Source: Lachnospiraceae bacterium AF51-6-b8A (GTDB lineage Bacteria; Bacillota; Clostridia; Lachnospirales; Lachnospiraceae). From it: a stretch of 64,000 nucleotides of DNA. The notes beneath the pieces are model-generated. The model searched no databases. It saw only the letters and a program-made list of their open reading frames with translations, and had not been told where the DNA came from. Where the stretch lies: positions 496,001 through 560,000 of the forward strand of contig JAQCZH010000001.1 in the NCBI GenBank assembly GCA_027682585.1, written 5' to 3'. Of this stretch, positions 1 through 7,894 are shown one piece after another. Numbering within the stretch: the first letter of the stretch is position 1; each line of letters begins with the position of its first letter. The position numbers and the translations under genes were made by a program.

Positions 1-97
1 TTCCTTCCGGGAAGTGGTGGATCAGGTGCGAAAGAAGTATCCGGACGCCCAGGTCTATGGAACGATGGATACCGATTTCACAGATTCTCTGGAGTGA
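1..97 (+). CDS. C-terminal end of an unidentified protein (partial)
   Basis: The reading frame is open from the window edge (first full codon at base 2) to a TGA at 95-97, giving 31 residues that end in MDTDFTDSLE. The segment is hydrophilic and has no motif I can assign to a family. It precedes argC by 110 bases, and that gap holds no clear terminator, so the two could be co-transcribed. I cannot name its function from this fragment. Confidence 0.5.
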   Translation, partial: SFREVVDQVRKKYPDAQVYGTMDTDFTDSLE

Positions 98-207
98 CAT
101 GAAACAGAGGAGGCAAAAAACGGATTGCTGCCGGGCGCAGGATTTCAGGTCATAGCATCTTTGCGAAGCAGATATTCTATTGTTGATATATCGAAGGAGG
201 GACGAGC

Positions 208-1143
208 TTGAAGACGAAGGTATATATTGACGGGCAGAGCGGAACGACAGGCTTGCAGATCTATGATCGTATCGGGGCCAGAGAGGATCTCGACCTGCTT
301 CGCATCGATGAGGACAAGCGGCATGATATAGAAGAGAGGCGCAGGCTCTTAAATGCGGCCGACATCGTTTTTCTCTGCCTTCCGGACGAGGGGGCGAGAG
401 AAGCGGTTTCCCTGATTGAAAACGACAGGGTGCGTGTGATTGACGCGTCGACCGCGCACAGGACGGATCCGGGCTGGGTCTATGGGTTTCCGGAGCTGTC
501 GAGAGAGCAGAGAGAGAAGATCGCTGGGACAAGGAGGCTGGCAAATCCGGGCTGTCATGCCACAGGTCTGGTTGCCGGGACAGCCCCCCTGATTCGTATG
601 GGAATTCTGCCTGCGGATTACCCTCTGACCTGTTACTCTCTGACCGGTTATTCCGGCGGAGGCAAGAAGATGATTGAAGCCTATGAGGCGAAGAACAGGG
701 ATGAGAGTCTGTCTGCTCCCGGTCTCTATGGACTGGATTTAAGGCATAAGCATCTGCCGGAGATGAAAGCAGTCACGGGTTTGATCTATGATCCGGTTTT
801 TCTGCCGGTGGTGGACGACTATGCGCAGGGAATGGCATCCACTCTTTTGCTGCAAAACCGACTCCTGCATGGAAGACCGTCAGCCGCAGAGGTCTGCCGG
901 CGGCTGGCAGACTACTACAGGGACGAGCACTTTGTGAGGGTGCGTCCCTATGAGAAGAAGCCGGATACGATCTATGCCAATCATCTGGCCGGGACCAATC
1001 ACCTGGAGCTGATCGTCGGGGGAGGAGAGGAGCAGACTTTTGTGACGGCTCTCTTTGACAACCTGGGCAAGGGAGCCTCCGGTGCGGCCGTGCAGAATAT
1101 GAACATTATGCTGGGCCTGGATGAAACTCTGGGATTGGAGTGA
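208..1143 (+). CDS. argC: N-acetyl-gamma-glutamyl-phosphate reductase (short, type 2 ArgC)
   Basis: This enzyme performs the NADPH-dependent reduction of N-acetylglutamyl phosphate to the semialdehyde, the third step of arginine/ornithine synthesis, in the cytosol. The 311-residue length fits the shorter ArgC class (the common class is about 345). The N-terminal dinucleotide-binding segment reads DGQSGTTG (residues 8-15), the catalytic cysteine is C116 in NPGCHATG, and the HKHLPE motif (180-185) supplies the active-site histidine. The start is a TTG at 208, chosen because AAGGAGG lies at 194-200, seven bases upstream. No other arginine genes are in the window, so the pathway is either split or continues upstream. 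The family assignment is firm. Confidence 0.93.
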   Translation: MKTKVYIDGQSGTTGLQIYDRIGAREDLDLLRIDEDKRHDIEERRRLLNAADIVFLCLPDEGAREAVSLIENDRVRVIDASTAHRTDPGWVYGFPELSREQREKIAGTRRLANPGCHATGLVAGTAPLIRMGILPADYPLTCYSLTGYSGGGKKMIEAYEAKNRDESLSAPGLYGLDLRHKHLPEMKAVTGLIYDPVFLPVVDDYAQGMASTLLLQNRLLHGRPSAAEVCRRLADYYRDEHFVRVRPYEKKPDTIYANHLAGTNHLELIVGGGEEQTFVTALFDNLGKGASGAAVQNMNIMLGLDETLGLE

Positions 1144-1256
1144 GTTCATCAGACAGGAAAAGACAGGAAAAAGCGTAGAGAGCGGAAATTCGGGAAGCTG
1201 AGCAGACACAAATTAAGAAAACAAGAATTGAGAAGACAATTATTAAGAGAGCGTAT

Positions 1257-2042
1257 ATGAGAGCAGATCAGGATGCAAAGAGACAGGGAGAAGAGATAAA
1301 AAAGGGGACCAAGGTGAAAAGCCAGGGCTTTGGGAAGAGAAAAAAAGCGGATCATAAGAAGGGCCTGACTCCTGCCCAGAAGAGAGATCTGGATCGAAGA
1401 AGAGAACTGGCTCTGACCTGTATTGACCGCTTAAAGAGGATCTATCCGGATACCAGGACGACCTTGACCTTCGCGGATGCCTGGCAGCTTCTGATCAGTT
1501 TGCGTCTTGCGGCCCAGTGCACGGACAAGCGGGTGGATCAGGTGACCCCCGGGCTCTATGCGGTCTATCCGACGGTTGAGGCGATCAGCCAGGCGCCGGT
1601 GGAGGCGATCGAGAAGATCGTGCATCCCTGTGGTCTTGGGCCCTCCAAGGCCAGAGATATCAAGGCCTGTATGACGATGCTGCATGAGGTCTATCAAGAC
1701 CGGGTGCCTGACACAATGGAAGAACTGCTCCGTCTGCCCGGTGTAGGCCGAAAGTCAGCTAACCTGATTCTGGGAGATATCTTCGGAAAGCCGGCAGTGG
1801 TGACAGATACCCACTGTATCCGCCTCTCCAATCGAATTGGCCTGGTGACAGATATCAAGGAACCGGCCAAGGTGGAAAAAGAGCTCTGGAAGGTCCTTCC
1901 GGACGCGGAGGCCAACCAGTTCTGCCACCGGTTGGTAGATCACGGGAGAGCGGTCTGTACGGCCAGGTCGCCTCACTGTGAAGTATGCATTCTCAATGAT
2001 GTCTGCGCTTATGGGCAGATCATTCTGAAGGGAGAGAAGTAA
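1257..2042 (+). CDS. nth: Endonuclease III (DNA glycosylase/AP lyase) with basic N-terminal extension
   Basis: This base-excision repair enzyme removes oxidised pyrimidines and nicks abasic sites. The helix-hairpin-helix is LPGVGRKSAN (160-169) with catalytic K166, the catalytic aspartate is D184 in VVTDTH, and the [4Fe-4S] loop has C234, C241, C244 and C250 in the classic C-x6-C-x2-C-x5-C spacing. At 261 residues it is about 45 longer than typical Nth: residues 1-48 form a lysine/arginine-rich tail. The ATG at 1257 has a weak ribosome site. A GTG at 1314 preceded by AAGGGG is a plausible alternative that would remove 19 residues of the tail. The gene follows argC by 113 bases of purine-rich sequence. 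Confidence 0.95.
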   Translation: MRADQDAKRQGEEIKKGTKVKSQGFGKRKKADHKKGLTPAQKRDLDRRRELALTCIDRLKRIYPDTRTTLTFADAWQLLISLRLAAQCTDKRVDQVTPGLYAVYPTVEAISQAPVEAIEKIVHPCGLGPSKARDIKACMTMLHEVYQDRVPDTMEELLRLPGVGRKSANLILGDIFGKPAVVTDTHCIRLSNRIGLVTDIKEPAKVEKELWKVLPDAEANQFCHRLVDHGRAVCTARSPHCEVCILNDVCAYGQIILKGEK

Positions 2043-2128
2043 TCAAAAAGTTATACAATAACTTAGTGGGAAAACTGTGCAAACCGCTAAAAATAGATCA
2101 AAGCTGTTTCCTGTCAGAAGAGCGATGC

Positions 2129-2134
2129 TATAAT
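2129..2134 (+). promoter_or_regulatory. Candidate -10 box for the tiny membrane ORF pair
   Basis: A perfect TATAAT lies 43 bases upstream of the first tiny ORF. The -35 region is poor (TGTTTC at 2105-2110, 18-base spacing), so this may be an activated or weak promoter. It is the only good -10 in the gap after nth. Confidence 0.4.
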
Positions 2135-2176
2135 AGAACCAGATAAGAAACCACCCATCAAATAGGAGAAAGGCCT

Positions 2177-2284
2177 ATGATTGGAACATCAGTGATTTCC
2201 TTAATGATTGGCAGCCTGGTAGTGACTCTTGTGATTGGATTGGGCGTCTGGTTCAATAAGCAGAATCGAGCCCACTGGAATTAG
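2177..2284 (+). CDS. Tiny single-span membrane protein (35 aa), first of a pair
   Basis: This short frame runs from ATG 2177 to TAG 2282-2284. AGGAGAAAGG lies directly upstream at suitable spacing. Residues 4-25 form one uninterrupted hydrophobic helix (SVISLMIGSLVVTLVIGLG), followed by W-F and a basic/aromatic tail ending RAHWN. That profile fits small accessory subunits of membrane transporters or other short regulators, and it loosely recalls the small subunits that accompany NSS-type symporters, but no transporter gene is adjacent. I do not recognise the family. Good ribosome sites on both this frame and the next argue that both are translated. Confidence 0.55.
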   Translation: MIGTSVISLMIGSLVVTLVIGLGVWFNKQNRAHWN

Positions 2285-2295
2285 GGGGTGAGCGT

Positions 2296-2379
2296 ATGCT
2301 GATGGGATTTGCAGTTGTATTCATCGTAGCGGTTGGTGCTCTGGCTATGTATGACTGGGTTCGGATGACGAACAATTAG
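2296..2379 (+). CDS. Tiny single-span membrane protein (27 aa), second of a pair
   Basis: The frame starts at ATG 2296, eleven bases after the stop of the preceding tiny ORF, with GGGGGTG immediately upstream as ribosome site. Residues 3-18 are hydrophobic (MGFAVVFIVAVGALAM) and the tail YDWVRMTNN is polar. It resembles its neighbour in layout: one membrane span followed by a short tail with tryptophan. The close spacing suggests translational coupling and a joint role, possibly as partner peptides of a membrane complex encoded elsewhere. No function can be assigned from the sequence. Confidence 0.5.
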   Translation: MLMGFAVVFIVAVGALAMYDWVRMTNN

Positions 2380-2407
2380 TTTGATATGCCTTTCATGATC
2401 TCCTTTC

Positions 2408-2450
2408 TTCATGACAATGGAATGCTGCAGAGTTAGTGTTCGATTGCATA
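2408..2450. repeat. Dispersed palindromic element, copy A (partial)
   Basis: Bases 2408-2426 are identical over 19 positions to the left arm of the element at 32018-32059. The right arm has diverged. See the related copies at 2498, 22019, 32018, 36806 and 51840. Confidence 0.45.
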
Positions 2451-2458
2451 TGAGTGTG

Positions 2459-2492
2459 GCAGGAAGCCGATCCTTCGGGATCGGCTTCCTGC
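2459..2492 (+). terminator. Stem-loop terminator after the tiny ORF pair
   Basis: This is a perfect 15-bp stem closed by a TTCG tetraloop (loop at 2474-2477). The following ATTCTTCAT is only weakly T-rich, so it may end transcription inefficiently or act as an RNA-stabilising hairpin. Confidence 0.65.
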
Positions 2493-2497
2493 ATTCT

Positions 2498-2546
2498 TCA
2501 TGAGTGATGGAATATCCCTGAGGAGAGATCCCATCGTCTATGAACT
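2498..2546. repeat. Dispersed palindromic element, copy B
   Basis: The arms are TTCATGAGTGATGG and CCATCGTCTATGAA, an imperfect inverted repeat matching at 11 of 14 positions. It shares the TTCATGA arm end with the copies at 2408, 22019 and 32018. Confidence 0.4.
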
Positions 2547-2617
2547 ATAATGTTCGAAGAACCTCCATTGCTTTATTAAATTTATCTAAAATTGAATCCT
2601 TATATCGAACAAAACAC

Positions 2618-2623
2618 TATAAT
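2618..2623 (+). promoter_or_regulatory. Candidate -10 box for dtd
   Basis: TATAAT lies 53 bases before the dtd start. TTGAAT at 2592-2597 is the best -35 but is 20 bases away, longer than ideal. The surrounding DNA is AT-rich, as expected for a promoter. Confidence 0.45.
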
Positions 2624-2676
2624 AGAGACATTACAAGAAGAAAGAGTCTGAATTTCTAATGAAAGGTGTCTACTGT

Positions 2677-3126
2677 ATGAAATTTGTTATTCAAAGGGTA
2701 GCCCATGCCTCTGTTGCAGTGAATGGGGAGACAGCAGCAGAGATCGGCAGGGGATTTCTGGTTCTGGTCGGAATCTGTCAGGGCGATACTCTGTCTGTCG
2801 CAGACAAGATGGTTCGCAAATTGATTGGCATGCGTATCTTCGAGGATGAGAATGGGAAGACCAACCTGTCTCTTGGGGATGTAAATGGGCAGCTGCTTCT
2901 GGTCAGCCAGTTCACCCTTTATGCCGACTGCAGGAAGGGCAATCGTCCCTCCTTTACCAATGCCGCTGCTTCCGAACCGGCCGAAACTCTCTATGAGTAT
3001 GTCATCGCCCAGTGCAGAAAGTCTGTTCCAGGAGTTGAGAGGGGCGTTTTCGGGGCGGATATGAAGGTTGATCTCTTAAATGACGGACCATTTACCATCG
3101 TGCTTGACAGTGAAGATCTTGGATGA
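2677..3126 (+). CDS. dtd: D-aminoacyl-tRNA deacylase
   Basis: This cytosolic proofreading enzyme hydrolyses D-amino acids (and glycine from tRNA-Ala) off mischarged tRNAs. The 149-residue protein begins MKFVIQRV, the family's usual start. It carries [17 protein letters not shown] with the active-site Ser/Gln/Thr cluster, and near the C-terminus NDGPFT, the Gly-cisPro-type motif that excludes L-amino acids. An in-frame ATG at 2659 exists, but the start at 2677 is preferred: AAAGGTG lies eight bases before it, and the family aligns from MKFVIQRV. The gene appears to stand alone behind its own promoter. Confidence 0.95.
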   Translation: MKFVIQRVAHASVAVNGETAAEIGRGFLVLVGICQGDTLSVADKMVRKLIGMRIFEDENGKTNLSLGDVNGQLLLVSQFTLYADCRKGNRPSFTNAAASEPAETLYEYVIAQCRKSVPGVERGVFGADMKVDLLNDGPFTIVLDSEDLG

Positions 3127-3211
3127 ACCGGTGCAGGAGGATGAAAATGTAATCGGTGTCAATGGCAAGATGTTTTTTCTGTGCGATTTTTATGGCTGAT
3201 GAGGAATACCT

Positions 3212-4540
3212 ATGGATACCAGACAAGTGAGAGTGAATGAGGGGCTTCTGGAAGGAGAAGAGACTCTGTCTTACGCAGTTTTTCGGGGTATTCCCTATGC
3301 GAAGGCTCCTGTCGGAGACCTGCGCTGGAAGGCTCCCAGACCTCCGGAACCCTGGGATGGAGTCCGTCAGGCTGTAGTTTTTCCCAATCGTCCTGTGCAG
3401 AATCGAAAGGGAAAGGGATTCTACCAGAAAGAATTCTATGCCGACCCTGACTTCATACCGCCTATGTCTGAGGACTGTCTCTATTTGAACATCTGGACTC
3501 CGGTCAGGAGGAGGGCAGAGGAGAGGGCCTATCCGGTGGCTGTCTGGATTCATGGGGGCGCTTTCCTGGGAGGCTATGGTTCAGAGATTGAATTTGATGG
3601 AGCCGAATTTGCCAGGCGAGATGTCATTCTGGTCACCATCAATTATCGGCTTGGCCCTCTGGGATTTCTGGCGCTGCCCCAGCTGGCTGTGGAGGATATC
3701 CATCAGACGACTGGCAATTACGGGATTCTGGATCAGATTGCCGCATTGAAATGGCTGAGAGACAATATCGCCTCTTTCGGAGGAGACCCGGGGCGGGTGA
3801 CGATCTTTGGACAGAGTGCCGGGGCAGTCAGCGTACAGACGCTTTGCAATTCTCCCCTTGCCAGGGGGCTCTTTGCCGGAGCGATCATGCAGTCAGGTGG
3901 GGGAGTGAGCAACGGCCTGGTTTATGATCTGCACAGGGAGGAGGCGTATCGGATCGGGGAGATGTTGATGAAGGCCTGCCGCTGCGACATCCTGCGGCAG
4001 ATGCGCGAGCTTCCCGCTGAAATTCTGTATCGAAAAATGCAGGCGGTTATCGGAAAGAGCAGGCCGCTTCCTTTCGCCCCCATGTGTGATGAATATGTCC
4101 TCCCCGGAACCTACGATGAGAATATCCGCACAGGGAAGATAGCAGATATTCCCTATCTGCTGGGGTCCAATGCCAATGATATCTTGGTCAGACGGCACGC
4201 GGCTGGCCGACCGGACGGGAGAATCTATCAGGGATGTATTCACTGGGCCCTGGCCAGAGAAGAGACTTCGGAGCAGAAGACCTTTCTTTATTACTTTAGC
4301 CGGGCTCTGCCGGGGGACAGGGCAGGGGCATTTCATTCTGCGGAACTCTGGTATGTTTTCGGGACTTTGGCCAGATCCTGGAGACCATTTGAGGAGTGGG
4401 ACTACGAGATTTCCGATGCTATGATCTGCGCCTGGTGCAACTTCATTAAATATGGCGATCCAAATGGCAGGGAAGGTTGCGGCTCTTATGACTGGAGACC
4501 CTATCGCAGGGATGATCCCTTTATCAGAGACTTTGGCTAG
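3212..4540 (+). CDS. Type-B carboxylesterase (para-nitrobenzyl esterase family)
   Basis: This alpha/beta-hydrolase of the COesterase family would hydrolyse carboxylic esters, perhaps acyl or aryl esters on plant polymers, but the substrate cannot be read from sequence. The features are the FRGIPYAKAPVGDLRW N-terminal signature, the SEDCLYLNIWTP block, the oxyanion motif WIHGGAFLGG, the nucleophile S202 in FGQSAGAVS, and the catalytic histidine H375 in GAFHSAELWYVF. The acidic residue is probably the Asp of GSNAND. At 442 residues it is shorter than many relatives (about 490). There is no signal peptide, so it is cytosolic. The GH2 gene follows after a repeat-filled gap, consistent with a sugar-ester degradation pair. 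Confidence 0.92.
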   Translation: MDTRQVRVNEGLLEGEETLSYAVFRGIPYAKAPVGDLRWKAPRPPEPWDGVRQAVVFPNRPVQNRKGKGFYQKEFYADPDFIPPMSEDCLYLNIWTPVRRRAEERAYPVAVWIHGGAFLGGYGSEIEFDGAEFARRDVILVTINYRLGPLGFLALPQLAVEDIHQTTGNYGILDQIAALKWLRDNIASFGGDPGRVTIFGQSAGAVSVQTLCNSPLARGLFAGAIMQSGGGVSNGLVYDLHREEAYRIGEMLMKACRCDILRQMRELPAEILYRKMQAVIGKSRPLPFAPMCDEYVLPGTYDENIRTGKIADIPYLLGSNANDILVRRHAAGRPDGRIYQGCIHWALAREETSEQKTFLYYFSRALPGDRAGAFHSAELWYVFGTLARSWRPFEEWDYEISDAMICAWCNFIKYGDPNGREGCGSYDWRPYRRDDPFIRDFG

Positions 4541-4559
4541 GGCAGATGAGCTTGTTAGT

Positions 4560-4691
4560 GATGGCTCACATGGCAGCAAATGGTTGTCTGTGATGGCGCA
4601 CCTGGCGGCAAATGGCCTGTCTGTGACGGCTCACACGGCGGCAGATGGCTTGTCTGTGTCGGCTTGCCGGACGGCAGATGATTGGATGTCG
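4560..4691. repeat. Four tandem copies of a 33-bp unit
   Basis: Units occupy 4560-4592, 4593-4625, 4626-4658 and 4659-4691. All share the core GGC-CAC-GGC-GCA-ATGG-TGTCTGTG. The array fills most of the gap between the esterase stop and the GH2 start. One frame stays open across all units, but that frame overlaps the esterase out of register, so the array is probably untranslated. It resembles a minisatellite that could vary in copy number. Confidence 0.8.
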
Positions 4692-4713
4692 TGAGAGAGA
4701 TGAGAGAGGGAAT

Positions 4714-6621
4714 ATGACAGATCAAAATGAAATCCTGGAGCGAATGAAGTATCCGAGACCCCAGATGATCCGGGATAATTATCGCATTCTGAATGAGGAC
4801 TGGACGCTGGACGGAAATTCCATTCGCCTGCCCTTTCCACCCCAGGCGGCCGCAAGCGGTTATGAGGGGGAGATCCGGGATGACCTCTGTTATGAGCTGC
4901 ATTTTTCTTTGCGCTTAGGCTGGCACAATCAGAGGGGAGATTTGATCCCCTGCCCGCTCACGCCGCAAAAGCTGGAGAAGAAAGATTCGAAGACCTCTTC
5001 ATCTCCCGTGAGAAAAAAACGTATTCTTCTCCATTTCGGGGCAGTAGATCAATATTGCCTGGTCTTTCTCAATGAAAAGCTGGTGGGAAGTCACAGGGGA
5101 GGCTATCTGGCCTTTTGCTTCGATATCACAGACGCCCTGGAGGAGGACAATGTTCTAAAGGTGATTGCGACAGATTCTCTGTCCCCCGTCTACCCCTACG
5201 GAAAACAGTCGAAGAAGCCCAAGGGCATGTGGTATACGCCGGTCTCAGGTATCTGGCAGGAGGTCTGGATGGAGGCGGTCCCCGAGCGCCATGTGGATCG
5301 GCTGGAGATCCTTTCGGACCGGGAGAGCGCTTTGATCCGGGCCTATGACGCTTCGGGAGAGATCATATCTATCGACCGGGCAGACCTGCTCGCGCCCGTA
5401 TCCCGGGAGGAAACCGGGGAGAGCATATCCAAGGGGGAAGCAAGGACGAGTATGTCCAAGGTGGAATCCGGGGAGAGTATATCCCAGGAGAAATGCTCTG
5501 ATGGTTCCATTTTAATACACTTTGCCCGGCCTCATCTCTGGTCGCCCGAAGACCCCTTTCTCTATCGTCTTCGCCTTGCGATTGGAGAGGATGAGATCGA
5601 GACCTATCTGGGGCTTCGAACCGTCAGCATGGAGGGCGGAAAGATTTGCTGCAATGGAGAGCCCGTCTATCTGCACGGGCTCCTGGATCAGGGATACTGG
5701 CCCCAGGGGATCTATCTGCCGGAGACAAACGGCGCTTATCTGGAGGATATCCAGGGAGCGCTGGAGCTGGGATTTAATTGCCTGAGAAAACACATCAAGC
5801 TGGAGCCGGAACGCTTCTACTATGCCTGTGATGCCGTGGGCATGCTGGTTTTACAGGATATGGTCAATAGCGGCAAGTATGATTTCATGCGTGATACGGC
5901 CCTGCCCAATTACGGCAAACTGAACCGGGCAGATGATGAGGCAAATGCCCTGCGTCTGCCGGGGGAGGATGAGATCGAGCGTCGAGCCTTCTTTGAACAG
6001 CATCTGGCAGGGACAATTGACCAGCTGCGCAATCACCCCTCTATCATCGTCTACACGATTTTCAACGAGGGATGGGGGCAATATGACGCGGATCGTCTCT
6101 ATCGTCTGGTCAAGGAAAAAGACCCCGGGCGTCTGGTCGACGCCACATCAGGTTGGTACGCGCAAAAGCTCAGTGACTTCGATTCCCAGCATAATTATCA
6201 CAGGAGTTATACCCTGCAAGCCAAGGATAAACCGCTCTTTCTCTCCGAGTGCGGGGGATACACCCTAGCAGTGGAGGGGCATTGCATGCAAAAGAGGCGC
6301 TATGGATACGGATCGGACAAGAAGAATCCCGCCGAGCTGCAGGAGGCCGTTGAGAGACTTTATCGGGATATCATCCTTCCGGCGATACGTCAGCAGGGTC
6401 TGGTGGGAAGCATTTACACCCAGATCTCTGATGTGGAGGGGGAGATCAATGGGGTTTTCACCTATGACAGAGCTGTCTGCAAGCTGGACAGGGACTTGAT
6501 GCGGGCCTTGGCGGGTGATCTGCAGGAGGCCTTCCGTGAGGCATGCTCGAAATCAGATAAAAAATCCGTCGGCTGGAATCGGTTTTCTTCAATAGAAGGA
6601 ATGCGAGATAATGAAAGATGA
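4714..6621 (+). CDS. Glycoside hydrolase family 2 (beta-galactosidase/glucuronidase type)
   Basis: This retaining beta-glycosidase acts on a galactoside, glucuronide, mannoside or similar. The exact sugar is not determinable here. The N-terminal jelly-roll sugar-binding domain spans roughly residues 50-215 (with LHFGAVDQYCLVFLNEKLVG), an Ig-like domain follows, and the TIM barrel starts near 290. The acid/base is E452 in FNEGWGQYD and the nucleophile is E512 in FLSECGGY. The start at 4714 follows GAGAGGG. Frames starting earlier run into the 33-bp repeats. Residues 233-259 are three tandem 9-residue copies (ETGESISKG type), a low-complexity insertion within the Ig-like region. At 635 residues it is at the short end of GH2. 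There is no secretion signal. Confidence 0.9.
   Translation: MTDQNEILERMKYPRPQMIRDNYRILNEDWTLDGNSIRLPFPPQAAASGYEGEIRDDLCYELHFSLRLGWHNQRGDLIPCPLTPQKLEKKDSKTSSSPVRKKRILLHFGAVDQYCLVFLNEKLVGSHRGGYLAFCFDITDALEEDNVLKVIATDSLSPVYPYGKQSKKPKGMWYTPVSGIWQEVWMEAVPERHVDRLEILSDRESALIRAYDASGEIISIDRADLLAPVSREETGESISKGEARTSMSKVESGESISQEKCSDGSILIHFARPHLWSPEDPFLYRLRLAIGEDEIETYLGLRTVSMEGGKICCNGEPVYLHGLLDQGYWPQGIYLPETNGAYLEDIQGALELGFNCLRKHIKLEPERFYYACDAVGMLVLQDMVNSGKYDFMRDTALPNYGKLNRADDEANALRLPGEDEIERRAFFEQHLAGTIDQLRNHPSIIVYTIFNEGWGQYDADRLYRLVKEKDPGRLVDATSGWYAQKLSDFDSQHNYHRSYTLQAKDKPLFLSECGGYTLAVEGHCMQKRRYGYGSDKKNPAELQEAVERLYRDIILPAIRQQGLVGSIYTQISDVEGEINGVFTYDRAVCKLDRDLMRALAGDLQEAFREACSKSDKKSVGWNRFSSIEGMRDNER
5410..5490 (+). 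repeat. In-frame 27-bp x3 tandem repeat inside the GH2 gene
   Basis: Three consecutive 27-bp units (5410-5436, 5437-5463, 5464-5490) encode ETGESISKG, EARTSMSKV and ESGESISQE. The repeat is in frame and lengthens a surface loop of the Ig-like domain. Confidence 0.75.
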
Positions 6622-6678
6622 GATGAATGATAGTGACGAAAGCCATTTGTTATAGGGTTATCTGTGGATGTATGAAGT

Positions 6679-6720
6679 CGGCGTGAGTTTGCCTGAGGGC
6701 GGCGTGAATTTGCCTGAGAG
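6679..6720. repeat. Direct repeat of 21 bp, two copies
   Basis: Copies at 6679-6699 and 6700-6720 differ at two positions (core GGCGTGA-TTTGCCTGAG). They lie in the 228-base gap between the GH2 gene and DAHP synthase. No function is evident. Confidence 0.7.
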
Positions 6721-6849
6721 ACGGTGTTTTTGGAGGCTTAGGAGAGACGTCGCTTTTTAGCGGGATAGCACGACAGGTCGATATCTGTTACACTGTGAGA
6801 GATTTCGGGACAGCCCGAGGAGTAATGCAGAGAACTAGGAGTGATTACG

Positions 6850-7890
6850 ATGGATATGGATATGAACTTCCGCAGGAAATTGCCTATTCCCAAGGAGGTT
6901 AAGGAAGAATTTCCCCTCTCAGAGGAGAGGGCAAGGGATAAGGAGAAGCGAGACGAGGAGATCGCCGCGATTCTGCGCGGGGAGGAGAATAAGCTTCTGC
7001 TTGTGATCGGTCCCTGTTCCGCGGACAATGAGCCTGCTGTCCTTGATTATATGGTTCGCCTTAAGAAGGTACAGGATCGGGTCGCTGACAAGATTCTCAT
7101 GATCCCAAGAGTCTATACCAATAAGCCCAGGACAACCGGGCTCGGCTATAAGGGTATGTTGCATCAGCCGGATATCAATAAGCCGGAGGACATGCTGGCA
7201 GGGATTCTTGCTATTCGAAAGATGCATATGCACGTGATAGAGGAGACAGGCTTTACCTGCGCGGAGGAGATGCTCTATCCAGAGAATCACCGCTATTTGT
7301 CTGACCTGCTCAGCTATGTGGCGATCGGCGCCAGATCTGTGGAAGATCAGCATCACCGCCTGGTGGCCTCCGGCCTGGGAATCCCGGTCGGGATGAAGAA
7401 TCCCACATCCGGTGACTTCTCCGTCATGATGAATTCCATCGTGGCAGCCCAGCACGGGCATGATTTTCAGTACCGCGGCTGGGAGGTGAGCACCAAGGGG
7501 AATCCCTATGCTCATGTCATTCTTCGCGGTTATGTGGATCGCTTCGGGATGAACCACGCCAATTATCACTATGAGGAGCTGCGCCGCGTCGCTGATCTGT
7601 ATGAGGAGCACGAGGGACTCAAGTACCCTTCCATTATTGTAGACTGCAACCACAATAACTCCGGCAAGAAATACCTGGAGCAGATCCGTATTGCCAAGGA
7701 CGTCATGCACTCCTGTCACGTCAACACAGATATCCGCGGCCTGGTCAAGGGACTGATGATTGAGTCCTATCTGGAGGATGGGGCGCAGAGCATTGACGGC
7801 GGCATCTATGGCAAGTCGATTACGGATCCCTGCCTTGGTTGGGATAAGACAGAGAAACTGATTATGGAGCTGGCAGACCTGGTGGAGTGA
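6850..7890 (+). CDS. aroF: 3-deoxy-7-phosphoheptulonate synthase (class I DAHP synthase)
   Basis: This enzyme condenses phosphoenolpyruvate and erythrose 4-phosphate, the first step of the shikimate pathway to aromatic amino acids. It is the metal-dependent AroF/G/H type: VIGPCSADN near residue 55, NKPRTTGLGYKG, GARSVEDQHHR, and YGKSITDPCLGWDKTE at the C-terminus all align with the E. coli enzymes. The start is set at ATG 6850, because AGGAG at 6836-6840 is spaced nine bases from it. A GTG at 6841 is in frame but too close to the ribosome site. The Nudix gene begins four bases after the stop, so the two are probably one operon. No feedback regulation is visible in the DNA. Confidence 0.95.
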   Translation: MDMDMNFRRKLPIPKEVKEEFPLSEERARDKEKRDEEIAAILRGEENKLLLVIGPCSADNEPAVLDYMVRLKKVQDRVADKILMIPRVYTNKPRTTGLGYKGMLHQPDINKPEDMLAGILAIRKMHMHVIEETGFTCAEEMLYPENHRYLSDLLSYVAIGARSVEDQHHRLVASGLGIPVGMKNPTSGDFSVMMNSIVAAQHGHDFQYRGWEVSTKGNPYAHVILRGYVDRFGMNHANYHYEELRRVADLYEEHEGLKYPSIIVDCNHNNSGKKYLEQIRIAKDVMHSCHVNTDIRGLVKGLMIESYLEDGAQSIDGGIYGKSITDPCLGWDKTEKLIMELADLVE

Positions 7891-7894
7891 CGAG

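Noticed and set aside
4452..4694. 80-codon frame across the esterase 3' end and the 33-bp repeats
   Set aside because: It overlaps the esterase in another frame. The esterase's own stop follows a natural C-terminus (WRPYRRDDPF), so neither a frameshift nor a separate protein is needed.
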